A stretch of DNA of 64,000 bases from Eremothecium cymbalariae DBVPG#7215. Lineage: Eukaryota; Ascomycota; Saccharomycetes; Saccharomycetales; Saccharomycetaceae. Both the position numbers and the translations under genes were made by a program. The stretch lies in NCBI RefSeq assembly GCF_000235365.1, contig NC_016452.1, positions 668,001-732,000 of the forward strand, in the 5' to 3' direction. Shown in pieces: positions 1 to 7,794 of the stretch; the stretch's first letter is position 1, and each line of letters opens with the position of its first letter. The notes under the pieces were generated by a model. It saw only the letters and a list, made by a program, of their open reading frames with translations, searched no databases and was not told the DNA's origin.

Positions 1-3000
1 CTATGAGATGTTCAGTCTCTCTAAGGCCTTCTTGTAGGGCTTCGTGGGAATTATTTGTTTTTGATAGCTCTATTTCACAGTGGTTTATATCATTCTCAGC
101 TCCTAACTTTTGTTTGGAAGCTCTGTTCATTTCGAGTTCATTTTTTTTAAGTTCAGTTCTATTTTTCTTCTGTTTAGCTACGATTATCTGAAGCTGCTGA
201 GTTAAGGAGTCGACTTTAGAGTTTTGAGATTGGAGCTTGAGGCCACCAATCTTCATAATTTGGGCACGTAGTTCGGAAATTTGTTCGTTCTTAACTTTAG
301 ATTCATCTTTTAAAGCTACTAGTTCACTGTTTAAGGCTACTAACTGATTTTCAATATCTTCCAGAGGGCCATTATCTCTCTGATTATTCTCTGCAGTCGA
401 CTCAAGTTCAATTAGGGTGTCTTTCTTAGATTGAAGCTCAGAACTTAACGTATCAATATCTATTTTATGCTTTGAAATTTCGACATCAATATTAGGCTGC
501 CTGTCTTTATACTTTTGCAACGCTGCCTCCATCTCTTGAAATGTATCTGTGGCGATCTTAAAGTTGGTTTCCCTATCGGTTAACTCTGCTTCCATACGTT
601 GAACTTCTTCAGAAGTATACATGTCATTGGATCTCTGTTTTGATTTCATTAAGCCTTTGACAACACGATCCCCACCACCCGACATAGTACCAGAAATATC
701 AATTAGTTTACCATCTAACGTCACTACTCGGAATCTCCTTGTACCATATGCCACACGATTGGCTTGGGCTAAATCTTTAGCAACCAATGTATCTCTTAGA
801 ACGCTATATAATGCAGGAGCGAAGATTTCGTTTTTTGGAGTGGTCAGGTCAAAGAGTCTTGGAACGTTCTCGGGTGTTGTAACTTTTGCCATATTGAACT
901 TTTTTAGTTTGTCCAATAAAATAAATCTTGCATATCCTAATTTGTTTTTTCTAAGATGTTCAATGCATTGTTGAGCACATTCAACCGTTTCGACGACTAT
1001 ATCGTCCAGTCTTGGGCATGCAACTGAAATAGCAATATCATATTTATCATCAATAGTTCCTAAATCCCCTAAACGTCCATGGAACCCGTGAATACGACCA
1101 GATTTTTGCAATCGACATAATGCGCCTAGAACCTTGTTCTTATTTTCGACGTTTGAAAGAGCAACACGAGCATCTGTCATACGCTGACGGTGATTAGTTA
1201 GAACCTGTTTCATGTCCACCAATTTCTTTTTGGCACTATCGCATTCACCTTGAGCAGTAGAAATAAAGCTGGTAATTGCTGCTGATTCTTTTTCTAATTT
1301 GTTGATTTTCTTTTTGTGATTTTCAATTCTATCTTTGTAAGATTCAATGTCTTTGCGAAGCTGAGAAATTTCTTGTTCAAGTTTCAATTTTGATTCTTTG
1401 ATAATCAGGATTTCGGACTCAGCTAATTTTATCTGAGAGTTCTTTGCCTCTAGTTTTGTAGTCCAAGGTTCAAGCTCCTTTTCTAGTGACGCCACCTCTT
1501 CAGATATGCTGCTGGTCTTATCGCGTAATGACATTTTGATTGCATCCAACTCCGACCGTTCACTATGTAAAGACTCATTTAATTCCAACAAGGAATTTTC
1601 AAACTCCGTCTGAGCTTCATTAAGTCTTCGGATATTATTTTCACAGTGTCTAATATTTTTCTCTGCAACTTGTAAAGTCTTCTCAGCCTTAGTGCGTTTT
1701 TGATTTAAACTCTTCAGTTTTTCCTCACTGGACACAAGTTCTCTTTGCAATTGAAGTTTGTCTTTTACCAGTTGACTTTTTTCTGCATTGATCTTAGTGA
1801 TCTGTTCTTCTAGATTGTCAGATAACTCCCTTAAATCAGTTATTTCTTTCTGAAGTTCACCATATTTATTTCTTTCATTCTCCAGTTTCTCTGTAAAAGC
1901 ACTTATTTTATCTAGCGTTACTGCGAGCTTTTTAGTCTCTTTATTAATATCCCACTGAAGCTGCTTCGACTTTAATAAGGTCAATTGCTTCTCCTTTGCT
2001 ATAAATTCAAGTGCCTGCTCCTTCCCTGCTTCCAACGATCGCTTTTCTTTCTCTACAAGTTCAAATCTAATTTCCTTCTCCATACATATATCATTGAGTG
2101 TATCCATCTCTACTAACGCGTCCCTGATTTGAGATTTGTACTTTGCTGTGCCAATAATATCTTCTAAATACTCTAATAGCCCATCATCTCCTTCATGGTC
2201 TGCCTTGGGCTTCATTTGGGCTATAGACTCAACCTCTCCTTGTAATATTAAAAACCTCTTATGGTCCAAATCGATTCCCTCATTACGTAGGAACTGAGTC
2301 ACTTCTGTATATGAACTCTCCTTTCCATTTATATAGTACTTTGAAGTGTTGTTTTTAAATACCTTACGCATGACGGAAAGCTCTTGGACATCAGGCAATA
2401 CTTTGGTGTTTCCATCTGCATCATCCATAACATATTGGAATGTAATCTCTACCGAACAGAAACTTAAATTCTCGTGATTCTCAGATTTATGAATCAAATT
2501 TGAAAGTTTCCCCTGTCTCATTTTGTTAGCTCTAAAACCGAATACAAATAACATAGAGTCGATGACATTAGATTTACCAGATCCATTGGGACCTACAACT
2601 GCTGAAAAAGAACTGTGGAATGGGCCAACAACTTGAACACCTGCATATGACTTGAAATTGTTAAGGATAAGGTTCTTAATAGACAACCTTTTTGTTGTCG
2701 TTTGCTTCCCGTCATAAATCTTTTGCAACTCTAATCTACTGTTCTTTATCGGTGAAAGCTGAATAAGTTCTATTCGGCGAGCTGGCGACCTATTAGGCGA
2801 CCTTGGTGGTGACTGACTGTACACTGATCTGCCCCTTGAAAGTTGTGAATATGTTGGTGGCTGAAGACTGGGCCCTCTGAGAGCTGTCGTGGAGTTGCTT
2901 GATGCTTGAGACGCGACATGTTTCCTCCCAGGTGACCCAAACATCAACTTACTAGGGGTATCTAAATGTTTGGGCTTCTTGGATGTTCGAAGATCTGCCA

Positions 3001-3001
3001 T
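1..3001 (-). CDS. SMC4: Condensin subunit Smc4, 3' part missing (runs off left edge)
   Basis: About 1000 N-terminal residues of a structural-maintenance-of-chromosomes ATPase are present and open to the window edge. A Ser/Pro-rich N-terminal tail (about residues 1-85) precedes the ATPase head, which has Walker A GPNGSGKS at residues 137-144. A long coiled coil follows, then the Gly-rich hinge (about residues 635-785, with GTMSGGG near its end), then the returning coil. The second head half with the signature motif and Walker B must lie outside the window. The N-terminal extension and the hinge read as Smc4 rather than Smc2. In yeasts Smc4 pairs with Smc2 in condensin, which compacts mitotic chromosomes. 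It is divergent from ARP6, the same neighbour pair and orientation as YLR086W/YLR085C in S. cerevisiae. Start: ATG at 3001, the first in frame. Confidence 0.96.
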   Translation of the reverse strand, partial: MADLRTSKKPKHLDTPSKLMFGSPGRKHVASQASSNSTTALRGPSLQPPTYSQLSRGRSVYSQSPPRSPNRSPARRIELIQLSPIKNSRLELQKIYDGKQTTTKRLSIKNLILNNFKSYAGVQVVGPFHSSFSAVVGPNGSGKSNVIDSMLFVFGFRANKMRQGKLSNLIHKSENHENLSFCSVEITFQYVMDDADGNTKVLPDVQELSVMRKVFKNNTSKYYINGKESSYTEVTQFLRNEGIDLDHKRFLILQGEVESIAQMKPKADHEGDDGLLEYLEDIIGTAKYKSQIRDALVEMDTLNDICMEKEIRFELVEKEKRSLEAGKEQALEFIAKEKQLTLLKSKQLQWDINKETKKLAVTLDKISAFTEKLENERNKYGELQKEITDLRELSDNLEEQITKINAEKSQLVKDKLQLQRELVSSEEKLKSLNQKRTKAEKTLQVAEKNIRHCENNIRRLNEAQTEFENSLLELNESLHSERSELDAIKMSLRDKTSSISEEVASLEKELEPWTTKLEAKNSQIKLAESEILIIKESKLKLEQEISQLRKDIESYKDRIENHKKKINKLEKESAAITSFISTAQGECDSAKKKLVDMKQVLTNHRQRMTDARVALSNVENKNKVLGALCRLQKSGRIHGFHGRLGDLGTIDDKYDIAISVACPRLDDIVVETVECAQQCIEHLRKNKLGYARFILLDKLKKFNMAKVTTPENVPRLFDLTTPKNEIFAPALYSVLRDTLVAKDLAQANRVAYGTRRFRVVTLDGKLIDISGTMSGGGDRVVKGLMKSKQRSNDMYTSEEVQRMEAELTDRETNFKIATDTFQEMEAALQKYKDRQPNIDVEISKHKIDIDTLSSELQSKKDTLIELESTAENNQRDNGPLEDIENQLVALNSELVALKDESKVKNEQISELRAQIMKIGGLKLQSQNSKVDSLTQQLQIIVAKQKKNRTELKKNELEMNRASKQKLGAENDINHCEIELSKTNNSHEALQEGLRETEHLI

Positions 3002-3412
3002 AATTGTCAAACTACCTTACCGCCTATGGCTTATTCCTTGTTGGTGTGCTCTCATCAGATTATTAAGTGGATTAATACTATTAACAAATGTGTCGAATTA
3101 AATTAATATTCAAGATAAAAGCCGGGTAAGAATAACTATCAATCAGTGAACTAAATATATCAGTTATAAGAATGAATACTTTAGCTACCATAGAGTTTAT
3201 AAAGGTTCAATTGATATCCAGCTTCAGCCGTAACTGAATATTGCATTCTAATACTGCCTGATATTATCGTTTTAGCTAGTTTTAAAGGCTACAGCTGGGA
3301 AAGCTCAACATCTTGAAATTGAAAAATGAGTTCAAAACTAAAAATGACTTTTAAGCTTGCCTCAAAGATGGAAATAATAGAAGTAAAGCAAGATCAAGGC
3401 TGAATATTTGAA
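3002..3412. other. Divergent SMC4/ARP6 intergenic region
   Basis: This AT-rich 411-bp spacer holds the promoters of two divergently transcribed genes. I see no additional ORF or RNA gene and no clear named regulatory motif. Confidence 0.6.
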
Positions 3413-4648
3413 ATGGGGGTACCTATAATTATTGATAATGGGTCTTACGAGATCAAGTTTGGGCCGTCATCACTTAAGAGTCCTTACCGGGCACTGAATT
3501 GTCTAGCTCGTGACAAATATGGTCGATATCATCTATCCAATCAAATGAAACAAATTCGTGAAGTATCTAATTGCCATGTACGTAGACCTTTTGAATTGGG
3601 GCAACTTGTGTCTTGGGAATTGGAGGAACATATATGGGATTATTGTTTATTTAATTCAGATGAATTTTCATGGGATTTGAAAGATTCCAAGGATGTTGAT
3701 TTGATAGTCAGTGAGACCTGCATGTCAATACCAGAGATATCTAAGCATATGGACCAGGTGGTGTTTGAAGAGTATGAATTTGGTTCACTAATGAAGTGTC
3801 CTGTTGCACAGTATATACCTTTTGACAATATGGCTGATTATAAGGTGTATGGTAGTGATGGCTTGCCGGTGGTTAGGAAAAAGGATGATTACAATGACTT
3901 CCAATTAGTTGTTGATTCTGGGTTTAATTGTACATGGGTAATTCCGGTTATAAAAGGGGTCCCCTATTACAAGGCTGTCAAGAAACTGGATATTGGGGGA
4001 CGTTTTTTAACGGGACTACTAAAGGAGACTGTCTCATTTCGACATTATAATTTGATGGATGAAACGATCTTAGCAAATAATATTAAAGAACAATGCTGTT
4101 TTATGCCACCAGTATCTTATTTTGATAGTTTTCAAAAGAAGGCCGAAACCAGAATCGACTATGTACTTCCTGACTTTCAGACAAGTTTGATTGGCTATGT
4201 GCGTCAACCTAAGCAGGCCATACCAGAAGATTCACAGACTCTAAATTTGGAGGACGAACTTTTTACAATCCCAGAGACATTCTTCCACCCGGAGATAGCA
4301 AACATATTAAAGCCAGGGCTTATCGAAACAGTTTTAGAGAGCATATCCATGCTGCCGGAATTGATTCGACCACTAATGGTAAGCAACATTGCCGTAATCG
4401 GTGGCAATTTCAATATAAGCAACTTTGCATCTAGACTAGCTACTGAACTGCAGAGGCAATGCCCCACAGACTGGTCCGTTAGAGTTCATCTACCAAAAGG
4501 AGATACCGAATTGCAGGGTTGGAAGGCAATGATGAGGTTTAGTAATACGGACTCCTACAAACAAGGGAGAGTTACGCGAGCTGAATATTTGGAGCATGGT
4601 GTTGATTGGTGTACAAAGTATAGATTTGGGTATGAACAATGGATATGA
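3413..4648 (+). CDS. ARP6: Actin-related protein 6 (SWR1 chromatin-remodelling complex)
   Basis: A 411-residue actin-fold protein. The N-terminal phosphate-binding strand (IIIDNGSYEIKFG) and the second nucleotide-binding element (VVDSGFNCTWVIP, near residue 165) are visible. The C-terminal part has the actin-like VIGGN segment and ends in GYEQWI. S. cerevisiae Arp6 is 438 residues, so this is slightly shorter. In yeast Arp6 is a core subunit of the SWR1 complex, which deposits histone H2A.Z. Identification rests on overall similarity and on its position next to SMC4 and near RAX2. The start is the first ATG in frame. Confidence 0.94.
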   Translation: MGVPIIIDNGSYEIKFGPSSLKSPYRALNCLARDKYGRYHLSNQMKQIREVSNCHVRRPFELGQLVSWELEEHIWDYCLFNSDEFSWDLKDSKDVDLIVSETCMSIPEISKHMDQVVFEEYEFGSLMKCPVAQYIPFDNMADYKVYGSDGLPVVRKKDDYNDFQLVVDSGFNCTWVIPVIKGVPYYKAVKKLDIGGRFLTGLLKETVSFRHYNLMDETILANNIKEQCCFMPPVSYFDSFQKKAETRIDYVLPDFQTSLIGYVRQPKQAIPEDSQTLNLEDELFTIPETFFHPEIANILKPGLIETVLESISMLPELIRPLMVSNIAVIGGNFNISNFASRLATELQRQCPTDWSVRVHLPKGDTELQGWKAMMRFSNTDSYKQGRVTRAEYLEHGVDWCTKYRFGYEQWI

Positions 4649-4949
4649 TCGTAGGTAAATAGCCAAAATACATTCTATATAGATCAATGTAATATTATAT
4701 ATAAACTGAAAAAAAATACTAATGAACGATGTCTCTGAACCCTTGTTACTGACCACTTCGTCCAGAAAACAGTTCACTGAACACTACACATACGGTATAC
4801 GGTTAACTACTCAAGGGGAGACTTTAAGCCTAATAGTCAGGATAGTGCATGCATACTTTGTTTGCTCGCTGCTAATGTGCCTGAGAAGTTTTTATGTAAC
4901 AGGGTAAAGTTTTCAAGAAGTATCAAAGGGATCATCAAAATTTAAAGAT

Positions 4950-6743
4950 ATGCTACAGCACTATATTGGTGTAGACGTTGGAACGGAGTCTGTAAGGGCA
5001 TGTGTTGTCGACGTTCATGGGACTATTCTTAGCTTGGCTAGTAAACCTATTTCAAGACAAGAAATTCAGCCAAATTATTTAACACAATCTTCCAATGAAA
5101 TATGGAGAGCTATTTGCTTTTGCATCAGAAAGATTATATGTGATTCTCAAGTGGTAAAAGATAGTATCATAGGAATTGGATTTGATGCAACTTGTTCTCT
5201 TGTTGTCCTTGAAGAGGTTACAAATAAAGGAGTCGCTGTAGGACCAAATTTCGACGATTTTGAGCAAGATATTATTCTTTGGATGGATCATCGCGCGATT
5301 GATGAGGTTAATGAAATAAATAGCACGGGTCACAGGTGCTTAAAATATGTGGGGGGTAAGATGAGCATTGAAATGCAAATACCTAAGATTAAGTGGTTAA
5401 AAAACAACCTACCTCAGGGGAAATTCGACAAGTGTGAATTTTATGATTTACCAGATTTCTTGACCTACAGGGCAACCGGTAATAAATGCAGAAGTTTCTG
5501 TTCCACAGTTTGTAAGATGGGTTTATTGCCTTTAGGAGTCGATGGATCAACGAAGGGATGGCCACAGGATCTTTTCGAGGATATAGGTTTGGCAGAGCTA
5601 TGTAGGCGGGAATTCAGCAAACTCGGCGGTGTAGTTTCATCTACAGCCTCAAACTTTCTTAGCGCAGGCGATTATGTCGGACATCTGAGTGATGAAGCAG
5701 CAGCAGATCTAGGATTAACAACAAAATGTATTGTTGCTTCTGGTCTCATTGATGCGTACGCGGGATGGGTTGGCACTATTGCTGCTGGTATAACTTTGGG
5801 ATCGGATGGCCAGGAGAGTGAGCTGGCAAGCAGCAGATTGGCGACGGTTGCAGGCACCTCTACCTGTCACATAACTATTTCAAAATGTCCCCATTTTATG
5901 GATGGAGTATGGGGCCCGTACAGGGATGCATTGATGCCTGGGTATTGGGTTACTGAAGGTGGGCAAAGCTGTACCGGTGCCCTATTGGCACATGTTTTAA
6001 AATCCCACCCTGCATACGATACACTATGTAAATTAGCGAAAAACCAAGGAATCTCGAAATTTGATTTTATTAACAACAGATTGGAGGAGTTGAAAGAGGA
6101 ACGAGGTGCACAATCGGTTGCTGCCCTTGGAAAACACTTATTCTTTTATGGAGATTATCATGGCAACAGGTCACCCATTGCAGACCCTAATATGAGGGCA
6201 ACTATAATTGGTCAATCAATGGACGTATCTGTGGATGATTTAGCGATAATGACCTTGGGAGCTTGCGAATTTATTGCACAACAAACAAGGCAAATTGTAG
6301 AACACATAAAACAGTCAGGTCATGAGATCACCTCAATTTACATGTCCGGTGGCCAATGTAGGAACCTTGTGCTAATAAAGTTACTGGCCAACTGCACAAA
6401 ACTACCAATAGTGCTCCCAAAGTATATTGATGCAGCTGTCGTATTTGGTTCTGCATTATTAGGCGTGGCCGCGAGTGAGAAATACCTCCATGGATGTTCT
6501 GACACGGCATCTGTTAGTACTATAGTTGATCAGCAACGCATTACTTCGGAACTTAAGCCGAAGCAAAGCATATTATGGACTGTGATGGCAAATCTAACAG
6601 GCATCGGGCAGATTATAGAGCCCTCTAATATGCTCGATAGCGAAATTAGGCTGCTCGATCAGAAATATGAGATTTTTTTGGATATGATTGAAACTCAAAA
6701 ACGCTATCGAGATCTAGTAACTAGGGCTGAGAACTCCGTTTAA
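4950..6743 (+). CDS. FGGY-family carbohydrate kinase, probable D-ribulokinase (YDR109C ortholog)
   Basis: A 597-residue FGGY kinase. The N-terminal domain opens with the ATP-binding fold YIGVDVGTESVRACVVD, and the C-terminal FGGY domain carries GTSTCHITIS (about residue 303) and TEGGQSCTGALL. The S. cerevisiae ortholog YDR109C has been characterised as a D-ribulokinase. It would phosphorylate ribulose in the cytosol, probably as metabolite repair or salvage; substrate identity here is inferred from the family. YDR109C is longer (about 715 residues). It sits between ARP6 and the GCR1-like gene, consistent with the merged YLR/YDR gene order. Confidence 0.9.
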   Translation: MLQHYIGVDVGTESVRACVVDVHGTILSLASKPISRQEIQPNYLTQSSNEIWRAICFCIRKIICDSQVVKDSIIGIGFDATCSLVVLEEVTNKGVAVGPNFDDFEQDIILWMDHRAIDEVNEINSTGHRCLKYVGGKMSIEMQIPKIKWLKNNLPQGKFDKCEFYDLPDFLTYRATGNKCRSFCSTVCKMGLLPLGVDGSTKGWPQDLFEDIGLAELCRREFSKLGGVVSSTASNFLSAGDYVGHLSDEAAADLGLTTKCIVASGLIDAYAGWVGTIAAGITLGSDGQESELASSRLATVAGTSTCHITISKCPHFMDGVWGPYRDALMPGYWVTEGGQSCTGALLAHVLKSHPAYDTLCKLAKNQGISKFDFINNRLEELKEERGAQSVAALGKHLFFYGDYHGNRSPIADPNMRATIIGQSMDVSVDDLAIMTLGACEFIAQQTRQIVEHIKQSGHEITSIYMSGGQCRNLVLIKLLANCTKLPIVLPKYIDAAVVFGSALLGVAASEKYLHGCSDTASVSTIVDQQRITSELKPKQSILWTVMANLTGIGQIIEPSNMLDSEIRLLDQKYEIFLDMIETQKRYRDLVTRAENSV

Positions 6744-7794
6744 TCCGCTGAAATGATATAAAAAGCTTAAAATGAAACGCCTATACACATACACACATAT
6801 AAATCATGACTTGAACAGTCAATTTCCTCCTTCGATCACAAACTAATTGCCAATTTTGTGGTGAAGAGAGAAAAAGACTTGTTATACCTCTCCTCACTAC
6901 CACTAGTATATTCCACGAATAGCCTCTCATACTCACAAGAACCAGCCCATGTGGTAGTAGTTCACCACTACTAAACCATCATTCTCGCCGACCGTCCCAT
7001 CCTGACCATCTTTCCTGCCCCTCACCCTCTTACCTTAAGTCCGCATTGGACAATTGCTGAATAACCTGCATTTAGGCTTTGTCCCTGCATAAATGTCCCT
7101 CATATGTTCTCAATTCCTTCCCCCTCGGCTGGCCTTACCAACTTGTAGCCCTTATAATCTCCTGTCATTTAACCCTACATACCTCTTTACTTTCAGCACT
7201 AACCGTTAAAGTTGCAGCCTGAATCATTTACCTAACGTCAGCATTCTAACGGTGAAACCCTTGCAGCAATTGCCTATAACGTCTATACACCACAGGAAAC
7301 GCGCCTTCTCTAACCATCTACTGCTCTCTAAATGTCCGATACGTCTCACCACTCCATCAAATCCCCCTTACCTACAAACCCTGCCGTATTCTGCCTATCC
7401 ATCCCATTCAATTCACACACCAACCATATCCAATCTTACATTGCTGTCCCTCTTCGCTACTAATTTTGAATTCTATTCAAAATGACTATTTTATCGCGAC
7501 GTAATTCATTTTCTTTTCACGAATACTTAATCCTAACATTGATTCTGGTGAAGATCTAGGAAAAACAATCCAAAAAGAAAAGGAATAGTCTTCGATAAAG
7601 TGCAATTTACGTTCTTTGGTGAACCTGGTCTTTTAAGCTTGGCCGTTGATATTTGAGATACAATTGAACCTATTCAAAGGTGTCATTAGAATCCTAATTT
7701 ATTTCGCTGTCAACATCCAGATTTCTGCATCTTAAATTTTGTTGAGCCGTTAATATCTATAAAGGGCCGTCAATGAATATAGGTTCAGTTCCTA
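6744..7794. other. 1.05-kb intergenic region upstream of the GCR1-like gene
   Basis: No convincing gene. The first 700 bases are pyrimidine-rich on the plus strand (many CCCT, CTTCC and ACC runs), and the last 300 bases are AT-rich. A short open frame at 7252-7485 has low-complexity composition and no family resemblance. A 28-codon upstream frame begins at ATG 7773 and overlaps the start of the next gene (see findings). Confidence 0.5.
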